Origin: Blattamonas nauphoetae
Lineage: Eukaryota; Preaxostyla; Oxymonadida
Length of the DNA: 64,000 bases
Reading direction: 5' to 3'
NCBI GenBank assembly: GCA_033064195.1
Contig: JARBJD010000342.1
Span: 1 to 64,000, forward strand
Part shown: positions 10,300 to 20,074 of the stretch, piece by piece
Position numbering within the stretch: the stretch's first letter is position 1
Layout: each line of letters begins with the position of its first letter
Program-made: the position numbers and the translations under genes
The notes under the pieces: generated by a model
What the model saw: the letters and a program-made list of their open reading frames with translations, nothing else
What the model was told of the DNA's origin: nothing
Databases searched by the model: none

Positions 10300-12156
10300 A
10301 ACTCGCATATAACACATCTGACAAACAAAAGAACAGGAGCATCATCATTGACTGGAAATACAACAGGATCAATCAAGTACACTCGTGATGATATTGGTCA
10401 AATACAGCAGCAACTCATGTCTGAGCATCACATTAATTATCTTCTGAATGATGGAGCACACAGTACTTCCATTCAGGAATTAAAACCATCCGAGAATTCA
10501 CGATTCTACAAAGGACAGGAAATAATCATTCCGTTGACTGGTAATCAAGACATTTGTCAAATCGATGATTCCTTCATTACGTTCACAATGACAGCAAGGC
10601 TTAAAGTGAATAATTGGAAGACAAATTCCAGTAAAAATGGATCGTACATGAATGAGAGGATATTCATATTCGTTGGACTCAAACATTCGGCATCAATCTT
10701 TCGTGACCTTACTGTTCTTCACAACAATCAGAGAATCATCAGCACAACAACTAATGACGTGTCAATGGAGTCTCACATCTACAATATGATCAAGCCAAAG
10801 AGTCAATTGGAGAATCGTAAACATTGTCACACACCTTGGCAGAATGCATGGAATCATGACGAATCTGTTGCTGGTGTATATATTCCACTTTCTGATTTCA
10901 CAACAACTTCTGGAACTGGAGTATTCAAAGACAGTATTGATGTACCTATTCGTGTGTCAATCAATCTTGAAGATCTTCTCATCTTCTCTGGAATGACTGA
11001 CTATCCTGCGTGTCTCTTTGGAGATTTGAAACTGAGCGTTCACATCAATGAAGATGCATTTGTGTGTTGTCCAGTTAATCCTGAACTCACTCTGAAGAAC
11101 ACACTTTCATTAATCGTTACTGGGACTGCTGCAGCGCCTAAGATAAAAGCATCAATTGCCGATTGTATTCAGCATCGTCCCTATTTCTTAAACAATCTCG
11201 TAACCGCATGCACAAAGAACTTCGTTCAAATTGGTCAATCATTTCTGCAACCATCAGTTACGAAAGACATTGTGTATTCATCAGCTGGTACAGTTACGAC
11301 AGAACCAGAATACGTGGATCAGTACATCTCACTAAACATCACCGAGTATCAAATTGATGATGTGTATTGCATGAGCTCTGGATACAATATGAAAGAAATT
11401 GCGAAAGAGAATCTCAAGAAAATGTATCAGGATCGTCCAGGAACTATTCCAGCAGAAAAGATATCGTTCTATCCATTTCAGAAGACACCAACTGAAACAG
11501 GCATTAATTGCACTCAACAAATGGTGGTTGTTAATGCCAAGGACATCATGCTTCTCTTCCGTCACTACGACAATGAAGTCACTTGTTTCCACAATCCAAT
11601 GCAAAAGGATATCCAAGTGAATCTACTCGACAAATACTATCCAGATCAACCGACAACAACAATTGGAGCTCGCTTCTATCAATTTGCAATATCGACTCTT
11701 AATCTCGATTCCTATCTAGCTGTTCCTGACGACTTGGAGCGATCACTGACAGATTCTCTCGTTGAAGAGAAACTCACTGGTGATCAGAATTATCCCAATG
11801 AGACAATGACAAGAGTTCGACCGATTCATGACAACACTGACTTCCTTATGTGCTTTTCAACACAGAGAAGTGGGTGTCCAACGAACTGTAATGATTCCAT
11901 CAGTTCCAAAGGAAACGTTCCTGTCACTTTAAGATCATATCCCATTTATCAAGGTAAGCTTGACACATACTACAATGTCTACAATCCAAGTCAAAGTGGT
12001 GGAAACATGACAACATTTACTCATCCTCCTGCACCAATTTTAGCAACCACTGCAACCACATGGTGGGTATTACGATACAGTAATGGCAAACCAAAAGTTG
12101 AGTACTATCCAAATCACACATTGAAAGCGTTGCACAAAGATTTAGGAATCATGTAG
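10297..12156 (+). CDS. Polinton large capsid protein 1 (probable double jelly-roll)
   Basis: This 619-residue open frame has the size and position of the major capsid protein of Polintons. It is beta-rich throughout. The segment around residue 225 (FGDLKLSVHINEDAFVCCP) and the C terminus (WWVLRYSNGKPKVEYYP) align with matching segments of the next gene, so the two are paralogues. A double jelly-roll fold is inferred from family and length, since no fold can be computed here. The frame looks whole. Element 2 carries a close homologue at 60080-61942. Confidence 0.75.
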   Translation: MNSHITHLTNKRTGASSLTGNTTGSIKYTRDDIGQIQQQLMSEHHINYLLNDGAHSTSIQELKPSENSRFYKGQEIIIPLTGNQDICQIDDSFITFTMTARLKVNNWKTNSSKNGSYMNERIFIFVGLKHSASIFRDLTVLHNNQRIISTTTNDVSMESHIYNMIKPKSQLENRKHCHTPWQNAWNHDESVAGVYIPLSDFTTTSGTGVFKDSIDVPIRVSINLEDLLIFSGMTDYPACLFGDLKLSVHINEDAFVCCPVNPELTLKNTLSLIVTGTAAAPKIKASIADCIQHRPYFLNNLVTACTKNFVQIGQSFLQPSVTKDIVYSSAGTVTTEPEYVDQYISLNITEYQIDDVYCMSSGYNMKEIAKENLKKMYQDRPGTIPAEKISFYPFQKTPTETGINCTQQMVVVNAKDIMLLFRHYDNEVTCFHNPMQKDIQVNLLDKYYPDQPTTTIGARFYQFAISTLNLDSYLAVPDDLERSLTDSLVEEKLTGDQNYPNETMTRVRPIHDNTDFLMCFSTQRSGCPTNCNDSISSKGNVPVTLRSYPIYQGKLDTYYNVYNPSQSGGNMTTFTHPPAPILATTATTWWVLRYSNGKPKVEYYPNHTLKALHKDLGIM

Positions 12157-12189
12157 AGACAAAACAGTAAAAGAAAATTATGATATTGT

Positions 12190-12211
12190 ATTTTTTATTT
12201 TTCAATAAATG
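12190..12211 (+). promoter_or_regulatory. late-type start motif before capsid protein 2
   Basis: TTTTTTATTTTTC is followed by AATAAATG at the start codon at 12209. The minus-strand counterpart at 60025-60050 has CTATAAATG. Confidence 0.7.
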
Positions 12212-13888
12212 AGAAGTATCAGATCAAATCAATCCAAACCAACATCGACATTAATTGAGCAAATCGAAGTCCAATCATACTTGCCAAAACAATGGGATTC
12301 AGAGCCACACATTTATTCCATCCAAGAAGTGCATCCAACGAATCCACCTATGCCTTGCAGAATCGGAGATGAGATTGAAGTTCCACTGTGTTATGATGGT
12401 CATGATGTGACTGAGTTTGCGAAGAGTCATTTACGAATAGATCTAACGATCACTGTTCCGTATGAGCAACCGACGACAGACAGAAACTACTACCCTAACA
12501 TGTATGCAATGTTCTACGGATATAAGTCATCATCAGATGCAATTCGAGATATGAGACTCGTCGACAGTAAAGGAAACATCATTGACAATACACTCCAGAA
12601 TAATCATGTTCACGAATCATTTCTGTATCATACATTCAAGTCTTATGAAGAGAAAAACAACATGAAGCATTGCTACAGTCTTTTTGAAAATGTTCAGAGA
12701 ATGGATCCAAGTGTTTGTGGATGCTACTTTTCTCCAACTCCTAATACTGAAACAATGTTCCCAATTACAATTCCTCTGGTTATTCCGTTTGTGAATTTAC
12801 TTCCACTGAGTACTTTTGATCAGTATCCAAATTCCATCTTTGGCAATTTACGTTTGAGATTTCATTTGACAACTGATTCACTTGTGTACTGTCCGATTCG
12901 AGTACCCACAGTCATTCGAAAAGGACTTGAACGATACGTGGAGAAAGATCCATTAGGAAAATATACTACACACAAATCTAATCACGCACTATTACAAGAT
13001 GGAGAATTCACAAATGTGACTCAAGAATTCACACAAATCGGAAATCCAGTTTATCAATATTATACATATTCAGATCAAGATCCAAGTACTGGAATTGTGC
13101 ATACTACAGTTAAATCAACCACTTCCACGGTTCTGAGTTCATCGGTGGACAAAGTCACTTCTATTTGCTACGGATATCAAATCACTGATGCAACGAAGCA
13201 ATCCCTCTTCAACACGTATTCAAAGACATTGTACGTCTTGAAAGCAGAAAGAATTGACACTCAATCATTTCAATCATCTGCAAATGCAATGGGAGTGAGA
13301 TCAAACATTAGTATCAAACTCAACAATCTCATGAATCTTATGTGCTTATTCCCCGATCGACCAAACGAGTGTACAGTCTTCAGAAATCCTCAATATGTTG
13401 GTCACTTCGAAATGCTAGGAAATAATTATCCCAATTTCCCAATGTCAACAAACTCACCAGAGTTCTATCAAATGATGATGGTGAACGGTGATTTCATTGG
13501 CTGTTCTGCAACACAAGAGTTTGAGAATTCCATTTGTGAACCTCGCAACTACGTCTATGGTGGAAAGGAGAGCAGGAAACTGAGACCATCAACAGATGCA
13601 ACTTCATTCACATTTATGGTTCCAACAGATCGAAGTGAAATTGCTGGTGGAGAAGAAGGCATATCGACAGCAGAATCAGTGAACATTGTCTTCAGAGGAA
13701 CCCCAATCAAACAAGGCGAACCTGATCCATATTTCACATCAACTCCAGAAGGACCTCCTCCGCCGATTCTAGCATTGCATCAAGCATCATATTGGCTGTT
13801 CTGGATTGAGAATGGACAACCACGAGTGCGATATGTCATTGATCGCCGACTCCAAGAAGCATATGAAGAAGTGAAGAGAGGATACTAA
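12209..13888 (+). CDS. Polinton large capsid protein 2 (paralogue of protein 1)
   Basis: This 559-residue open frame is homologous to the preceding gene. Shared landmarks include an N-terminal IQE-V/L-P followed by GDEIEVPL, the central FGNLRLRFHLTTDSLVYCP, and the C-terminal YWLFWIENGQPRVRY. Two large paralogous capsid genes side by side are unusual, because Polintons normally have one large capsid gene and a smaller single jelly-roll penton. This protein could form a second capsomer type. The frame looks whole and the element 2 copy at 58339-60027 is also whole, differing mainly in surface-loop-like segments. Confidence 0.75.
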   Translation: MRSIRSNQSKPTSTLIEQIEVQSYLPKQWDSEPHIYSIQEVHPTNPPMPCRIGDEIEVPLCYDGHDVTEFAKSHLRIDLTITVPYEQPTTDRNYYPNMYAMFYGYKSSSDAIRDMRLVDSKGNIIDNTLQNNHVHESFLYHTFKSYEEKNNMKHCYSLFENVQRMDPSVCGCYFSPTPNTETMFPITIPLVIPFVNLLPLSTFDQYPNSIFGNLRLRFHLTTDSLVYCPIRVPTVIRKGLERYVEKDPLGKYTTHKSNHALLQDGEFTNVTQEFTQIGNPVYQYYTYSDQDPSTGIVHTTVKSTTSTVLSSSVDKVTSICYGYQITDATKQSLFNTYSKTLYVLKAERIDTQSFQSSANAMGVRSNISIKLNNLMNLMCLFPDRPNECTVFRNPQYVGHFEMLGNNYPNFPMSTNSPEFYQMMMVNGDFIGCSATQEFENSICEPRNYVYGGKESRKLRPSTDATSFTFMVPTDRSEIAGGEEGISTAESVNIVFRGTPIKQGEPDPYFTSTPEGPPPPILALHQASYWLFWIENGQPRVRYVIDRRLQEAYEEVKRGY

Positions 13889-13894
13889 ATTGAA

Positions 13895-13922
13895 TATTTT
13901 ATTTTTGTAGAAATCACAAATG
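13895..13922 (+). promoter_or_regulatory. T-rich start motif before p136
   Basis: ATTTTATTTTTGTAGAAATC lies just upstream, then ACAAATG at the start at 13920. Element 2 has the same core, ending CATAAATG. Confidence 0.6.
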
Positions 13923-14330
13923 GTCAAGCGTTACTTCTCAATTCAGAATTCTCACACTGCTCAACTCCCTCCTGATTTTACAAATTCAAGAAAACAAAAA
14001 TACATCTACTTTCTTGACTGCAAACTCATCCATGTGAAAGAAGAGATTAGTGATGCATCGACAGTCATTTCAAAAGATGTACCGCAGCACATAACAATCC
14101 ATGGTGATTGGATTCAGACTGATGCTCACAATGATTCATACGTTGCTTTCTGCAATGAACAGATTGCGAAGCGAAAGAAGTGGGAATTAAGCACTCGACA
14201 ATCAATTGTGAAGATCTGGTTCAAAGACAGTTCTGGTGAGTCAATCGAGATGGAAACATCAGAGACAATCAATGGAAAAATAATAAAAGAGTATTATGAA
14301 TTTCTGGTTGATCTCATGTTGGAATACTAA
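13920..14330 (+). CDS. Polinton protein p136, possible minor capsid protein
   Basis: This 136-residue protein begins MVKRYFSIQNSHTAQLPPDF and shows alternating hydrophobic strands (KYIYFLDCKLIHVKEEI, QHITIHGDWIQTD, SIVKIWFKDSSGESIEM), suggesting a small beta-sandwich. Its place after the capsid genes would suit a penton or cement protein, but 136 residues is short for a single jelly-roll penton. It converges on the S74 gene with a 17-bp overlap of 3' ends. The same overlap recurs in element 2 (57888-57904). Confidence 0.65.
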   Translation: MVKRYFSIQNSHTAQLPPDFTNSRKQKYIYFLDCKLIHVKEEISDASTVISKDVPQHITIHGDWIQTDAHNDSYVAFCNEQIAKRKKWELSTRQSIVKIWFKDSSGESIEMETSETINGKIIKEYYEFLVDLMLEY

Positions 14331-15210
14331 TCAGTGTATTATATTTTTGGATCAGTTCATTGATGAGTGTCTGTTGTTGTCCGACGATAGAGGATAATTC
14401 CTGAATGGCTTTCACACAGAAGCAAGAGAGTTCTGCATAATCAACTTGAAGACAATCTGGATTGGAATCATTCACGACTTCCGGAAATATTTCTTGGATC
14501 TGTTGTGCAATCACACCAATGTGTTTCTTCTCACTTTCCTTCTTCAGACATTCACATTTCTCTTTGCAGTTCTTCAAGTGTTCTTCATCTGTCTCATTTT
14601 CAATTTGCTTTGTGACTTTGTTAATCTTCGAGTCGAACGTGTTGAACTGATACTGCACAATTTCGACTTTATTCAATTGTTCAAGAACATTAGGGTATGG
14701 AACAATATTCCTTTTCACTCTTCTGTCTGACAGCTGAGAAAAACTTCCTGTTGGTGAGATTGAAAACACTCCTGAACCAGTATCTTCATCGTAGTAATAC
14801 AAAGCTGGTGAGTCACACGGTGACCACATAATGATACCATCACCATTGAACTGAATTCCTGAAGTTTCTGAAAGCGATTGTGAAATTGAAATGCCAGACT
14901 TAAATGTTGAAGCTGGATATGTTCCAGGATACTTCGGAAGTGATCCCTCCGATATGTTCCACTTCGCTCCATTCACATTGATCAATCCTCCAATTGTTGG
15001 TGTTGTTATACCAGCTGAACAAGTTATTGATCCATTTGTGCTCACAACTTTTTGGATTGAAGATATCGCTGTCTGCTGTGCTTCTGTTGTCTTCTGAAGT
15101 GATTCAATCACTGCCGAATTCTCGTTGGTTGTTGAGAGATTATGATCAATCATTTTCTCAATCATTTGTGAATTGTATTTTTGTCGATTCATTTCTGTTT
15201 GCTCTTTCAT
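14314..15210 (-). CDS. Polinton fibre-like protein with S74 intramolecular chaperone domain
   Basis: This roughly 298-residue protein has three parts. The N terminus is a coiled coil (residues 1-60, MKEQTEMNRQKYNSQMIEK onward). Next is a Gly/Ser-rich beta region (GGLINVNGAKWNIS, YPGTYPASTF, YYYDEDTGSGVFS). The C-terminal S74 domain starts at SDRRVKRNI and contains HIGVIAQQIQEIFPEVV and VDYAELSCFCVKAIQEL. S74 domains trimerise fibres and often cut themselves off. A receptor-binding or spike role is inferred. It is the only gene besides the ATPase read on this strand before rep. Start at 15210, chosen by comparison with the element 2 copy. Confidence 0.8.
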   Translation of the reverse strand: MKEQTEMNRQKYNSQMIEKMIDHNLSTTNENSAVIESLQKTTEAQQTAISSIQKVVSTNGSITCSAGITTPTIGGLINVNGAKWNISEGSLPKYPGTYPASTFKSGISISQSLSETSGIQFNGDGIIMWSPCDSPALYYYDEDTGSGVFSISPTGSFSQLSDRRVKRNIVPYPNVLEQLNKVEIVQYQFNTFDSKINKVTKQIENETDEEHLKNCKEKCECLKKESEKKHIGVIAQQIQEIFPEVVNDSNPDCLQVDYAELSCFCVKAIQELSSIVGQQQTLINELIQKYNTLISIPT

Positions 15211-15234
15211 TGAAAATAAAAAGTTGAACTCCCT

Positions 15235-15370
15235 CATGAACATACGTCACCGGCACATTATTTCTGACATACTCAGAGACTAGTGAACAGTTCTCTTCTC
15301 TCATTGATTCAATTAATGCTTGTTCTGAACATACTCGACGTCTTTCGTTGTACATTTCAGTTGGATTCAT
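15235..15370 (-). pseudogene. rep-family gene, partial (Polinton terminal-repeat gene)
   Basis: The sequence begins MNPTEMYNERRRV and reads into ENCSLVSEYVRNNVPVTYVHEG, the first repeat unit of the rep family also found at 21471-21823, 32290-32775, 51907-52335 and 56291-56623. It lies directly upstream of the S74 gene on the same strand, as in element 2. It is a partial fossil copy. Confidence 0.6.
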
Positions 15371-15889
15371 TTAATACAAATTAAAAAATTCAAAAATAAA
15401 TTTTCATTCGTGATTTTATCATTTGTGATCTTCCTCGACTTCTGTTCTGTCATCGATGGGTTCGATCAGTCTTGTTTGATCGGAGAAAGTTCTTCAATGG
15501 GACTCGATCCTCTCATCTCATTCCTGACGACTCTTTACCGTTTGATTTAGGTGTGTTTCACTTTCTACTTTCTCATTTGTTCTCTTTTCTTTTTTGACAT
15601 CTCATTCTTGTTCTCGATCATCGACTTTTTTCTTCTCCTCTCATTTAGGTACATCACATTGTTTTATGAACGGTGGTTTCATTCCCGACTTGTTTTGAAC
15701 AGGTTTGCTCCATTTTTGAATTCATTCTTTCCTAAAACTTACTTATGTACCAACGCCGATCAAACCGAAAGTGGACCTGAAGATCAGGTACACAGATGCG
15801 TTTTATCGCTTAAAAGTATGTCTCTCGTGATTTACCAAACAGGTATTCTCTTCTTTTTTATTCATCTTTTCATAAAACATCTTCATGTA

Positions 15890-17496
15890 CAGGGTGGTCA
15901 CCCAAAACTTGGTCGGACATTTTCTCGCGTTTCAACAGGAATCATGGTTTGATTCTTTTTGTGACTGTTCATTTCATCATTTTGCATTCTATGCTTGTTT
16001 TTCATTTTTTTGAAAAAAATGGTTCAACTTAGACTTTTGTGGTTTGATCCTTCCCATCATATGTCCTCAACTGAATTTCGTATTCGAGATCGGACTTTAA
16101 TAGAATTTTGCTGGAGAATGCAGCTTCATTACAAAGAAGCTCATTCTCTGCTTGCATCCTACTACCCAGACGATAAACCGTGCTTGGAAACCTGCAGAAA
16201 AGTTATGAAGGACTTGGAGAACGGCACTTTTTCAGTTACTGGAAAGGTTCCCAATCACGTCAGAAGCAACCTCACTCTAATCAACGCCCTTTCTCAAATT
16301 TTAGCTGAAGACACTTCATTATCTCTGCGAGCGATGTGGAGAATTACTGGTTTTCATCCACAAACAATCAAAAATGTCTTCTCGGACATTTTGGCTTAGT
16401 CCGACGCTACACTAGATGGGTCCCTCATCTTCTGACAGACTCTCAAAAAACCAATCGCATTCAGCTGGCACAGGATCTACTACTCACTCTCAACAAAGAG
16501 AAACGAAAAGGATGGAAGTATCTGATCACGGGAGATGAGAGTTGGATCAAATGGACAAACCCTCATTCTTTCGTTTGGCTTCACCCAAACGACCCTCGAC
16601 TCGGTGAGAGAGCGAATCAACATCGGCAGCGGGAAGACGATGTTGGTGGCGTTTTGGAATTGATTTCACTTTCCTTCGAATGATCCCCAGAGGGAAAGGA
16701 ATTACTGCTCAAGTGTTCGTGAACGAGATTTTGGACGAAATGGAAACAGAGATTCTTTTGCAAGACACATTTGACATCAACGATTTTGTCCGGTATCTTC
16801 ATATGGACAATGCGCCCTGCCACAACTCCAAGCTGGTCCGTACATTTCTCGAGACTTCTCTATTTTCCAAAATTTCTCATCCTCCTTACAGTCCAGATCT
16901 CGCCCCGTGCGATTTCTGGCTGTTTGGAGAAATGAAGATGCGCCTGAAAGGTATCACAGTCAAATCAGACGAAGAACTCAAAAACACATCGATTCATTCA
17001 TGGCAGAGCAAACCACCGCAAAAGAATCCGAGTATTCGAAAACTGGATCAGACGCTGTGAACTGGTAATTCAGAATCAAGGCGAGTACATCTAACCGTCG
17101 CATTTTGTACTCTTTCTCAACTTTTGTTGTATTCTGGAATTTTTGATTTGGTTGACCAAATTTTATCAATAGCACACTCATTTTGACCATCAAAGTCATT
17201 TTTTAGTTTTTCTCACCCCAGGAACTGTTTTGTTCTGACAACATTTCTGAACAGGATTGGAATACACTCAGATACAAGTTTTTGTGTTTGTATAAGTTTT
17301 TATCACTTTTTCGGAAAGTTCTTCTGTCGAGACATCTCTCACCCATCTCATTCTCGAGATTCAGATGTGTGACACTCGGATTCGACGAGCTAACCAAAGA
17401 CAAAATGAGGTATCTCATCTAAATTCAAGTGAAATGACTTAGGAATAGCATGTTCCAAGAAGTGTCACCCCGACCAAGTTTTGGGTGACCACCCTG
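15890..17496 (+). mobile_element. mariner transposon
   Basis: Terminal inverted repeats of at least 27 bp begin CAGGGTGGTCACCCAAAACT at 15890 and end with its complement at 17496. TA dinucleotides flank both ends (15888-15889 and 17497-17498), the mariner target duplication. Length is 1607 bp. It sits within the tandem array of Polinton terminal repeat copy B. Confidence 0.92.
16019..17085 (+). pseudogene. mariner transposase, DD34D, frame-disrupted
   Basis: The reading starts MVQLRLLWFDPSHHM, with a helix-turn-helix N-terminal half. The catalytic motifs are GDESWI, HMDNAPCH and PYSPDLAPCDFWLF; 34 residues separate the second and third aspartates, the mariner spacing. The reading changes frame near 16390, again near 16640 (around the poly-basic RQREDD stretch), and once more near 16975, so the gene is inactive unless these are sequencing errors. 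All three catalytic aspartates are present. A mobilisable relic is possible only if a whole copy exists elsewhere. Confidence 0.85.
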
Positions 17497-20074
17497 TACT
17501 CGATCTGTGTGATCATCAAACTCAGGTACACATTTGCGTCTTATGACCAGAAAGTGCTGTTCACTGAATATTTGAAACAGGTTTGCTCTCTTTTTTGTAT
17601 TATCTCTTTATAAGACACAATGACGTACCAGAATTTTCACTTCACTTTTGACATTCTCTTTTCTGGTACAACACTTCACTTTATCCTCTCATTTTCACTT
17701 CATTGTCAGTTTTTTTTCATTGTCTCTCACTTTTTTACAAAATTAAAATTTAAAATGACGTGAACAAAATTTTGATCCTCATCTTTGCTCAAAACACTTC
17801 GTGATTCATCGATAAAATTGTATGCGTTGGTACACCACTTTGTTTTACTTTCATTCAACTTTCATTTCACTTTTTACACTTCACCACTCTTCGATTTGTG
17901 CTCTTCATTTTTTCTAAAACACAACGGTGTACCAACAAAACGCGATCTGAAGTGATCATCCAGATCAGGTACACCACTTCACCTTATCGTTTCATTTCAC
18001 AACTATTTGATTTCAATTCTCTTTTTTGATCAAAACAAGGTAGAACACAGAACTAAAAATGTTTGATCGTCAAGATAAAAATGAACTGTGAGATCTGGTA
18101 CATGAATGTGTTTTATCACTTCAAACATTGTTTCACTTCACAATTTTGATCTCTTTATTGACATTTTTGCTCTAATCTTTCATAAAACAAAGTGGTGTAC
18201 CAACGAGATTCAATCTGAAATGATCGGTGAGATCTGGTACATGAATGTGTTTTATCTTTTAGTTTTCACTTCACTCACTCTTAATTCCTCTTGTTTTCTG
18301 AAATTTCGTTGAACGCGTTCATAAGGTGAAGTGATGTACCAACGAAGTGAGAAAAACAATGATTGGAGAGATCTGGTACGTCACTTCACTTTATCGTTGC
18401 TAACATTGTTTCACTTCACAATTTTACTCTAATTAGAAACATTTTTGATGAACGCGTTCATAAAGTGAAGTGGTGTACCAACGAAATGCGAAAAACAATG
18501 ATCGTTCAGATCTGGTACGAGATTTTGTTTTATCGTTTACTTTTCACTTCACTCACTCTTTTTTTCTCTTTGTTTGTGAAATTTTGACGAACCCGTTCAT
18601 AAGGTGAAGTGGTGTACCAACGGAACGCAAAGGATCAAGATCGTGCAGATCTGGTACGTCACTTCACCTTATCGTTTCATTCTCACTTCATTTACATTTT
18701 AGTACTCTAGTTTTGTGAAATTTAGATGAAGATGTTTATCAAACTCAATACTTACCCACAATTTTCACATCTTCCGTCTCAGCCTTTGCTATCATACTTG
18801 CCCACTTCATTGTTGCTTCATTCACATTCTTTTGTTCCAATTAAGCAAAAAAGTTGATAAAAAATGAGTTGTTGTGATGTGCTCGTGAGGTGTAGACGGT
18901 CGAAAGAATGCTCGTGAGATTGGTGAAGTGACGAGGAAAGTCGAAGTAATTAAAGTGAAAACCAGACGAGCGAAATGAGCAGTGAAAAGCGTTGAAGTGG
19001 CTGTGCATGAAACAAACAAGATCAAAAGTTGAGTGTGAGAAACATGAAAAACCAACATTATGAAAAAACTAGTCGTCAGAAGTGTCGCGAAAATTCAGTA
19101 CTCCCTCCTCGAAAGGTGAGAAAGAAGATGTGATGTGAGAAAATCAGGGCAAAAATCGATATGAGTGAAAAGTTGGTGAAAATGTGGTGCAAAAAAGGTG
19201 CGTTCAAAAAAAGACGACTATGAAGGTGAGGTGATCGGGAACCTAGGAAAAGCGTCGGAAGGACGCGAATGCGAAGATTTTGAAAAATCTAACGCAAAAA
19301 ACGAAAACTGACGAAAAAAGTGGTGAAAGATGACGTGAAAAAGTGAGGTTGAAAAGTGTCACCAAAAGGCGACTCCGAGCGAAATGAAGTGTAAAAACGC
19401 AAATAGGAGGCAAAAGTGATCCTAAAAAGTGAAGTGCTGAAAGCGCATACATTTTTTTTAAAAATCGGAGAAACTCGAAAAATGGAATATGGGTTGATCA
19501 AGAAAAATCCCGATCCGGCCTTGATCAAACCAAAATTCCCAAAAGTGTTTTTTATCGCGAATTTCACCTCCTGAAATCGATTTTGTAATTTTAGAAGGTG
19601 TTTGAGGTGGATTTGAGCCATATAGCAGTAGTTTTAAGCAAGTTCTGAAAATCGACTTTTTGGTCACTTTTTCGACCACTGTTCGGTACGTAGCTCCACG
19701 AATTCTCAACCGATTTTCATCGAGATTGTTTTGATCGACGACTCACATCGTCCCCGACATTTTAGAAATTTTTTTTGATTTTTTTCGAAGTGGTTCTCAA
19801 GTTGGATTCACTGTGTTCGAGTTCAAAAGTGAAAAAACATCGAAAAAAGTGACAACATTTTTGGATTATGACAAAAATTTGCTTCAAAATTGACGCTTAA
19901 AATGAGGTCGAAATATTGGACATATTTTTGGAATTTAGGTCAAATATTGGCATCATTGAAATGTCCCAAATTCCTTTTAATACAAGATTTAGAAATGGTC
20001 AATCGGAATTGACTTTTCGTTTCTGATTTCAACGACTATTTCAATCTGGTTCCCAAATCGTCTACTATACTACT

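Larger units (their letters stand above)
15640..18720. repeat. tandem array, about 139-bp unit with inverted-repeat arms
   Basis: A GGTAC-containing start recurs at about 15647, 15788, 17525, 17664, 17967, 18096, 18236, 18374, 18513 and 18651. The last five are spaced 138-140 bp apart. Each unit opens GGTACGTCACTTCACCTTAT and closes with the near-inverted ATAAGGTGAAGTGGTGTACC, so each could fold into a long hairpin. The mariner (15890-17496) interrupts one unit. Early units are more diverged than later ones. Confidence 0.75.
1640..20074 (+). mobile_element. Polinton/Maverick element 1
   Basis: A Polinton-type gene set is present: protein-primed DNA polymerase B, rve integrase, packaging ATPase, large capsid proteins and several small structural genes, compactly packed with 20-60-bp spacers. 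The right end is a long terminal repeat (15371-20074) that contains an inserted mariner. The polymerase end on the left abuts another element's terminal repeat. Several genes look whole (integrase, both capsid proteins, p317, p196, p100, p136, S74) and a few are broken. The capsid-region genes are mostly intact, so the copy is probably young in evolutionary terms. Confidence 0.85.
15371..20074 (+). repeat. Polinton terminal inverted repeat, copy B (with inserted mariner)
   Basis: From the rep gene outward it holds a spacer (15371-15640), a tandem array (about 15640-18720), and a 1.3-kb stretch (18780-20074) shared with copies A and C. The last 500 bp are nearly identical to 24170-24670. Identity with copy C ends exactly after TACTATACTACT at 20074, so read inward the element tip is AGTAGTATAGTAG. 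A 5'-AGT tip suits the Polinton rule. Beyond it comes polymerase coding sequence of another element (20075 onward). Without the mariner it is about 3.1 kb long. No genes besides the mariner transposase are seen. Confidence 0.7.

Noticed and set aside
15640-18720. CRISPR-like array
   Set aside because: Units are contiguous 139-bp tandem repeats with internal arms, without short repeats separating unique spacers, and the context is eukaryotic.
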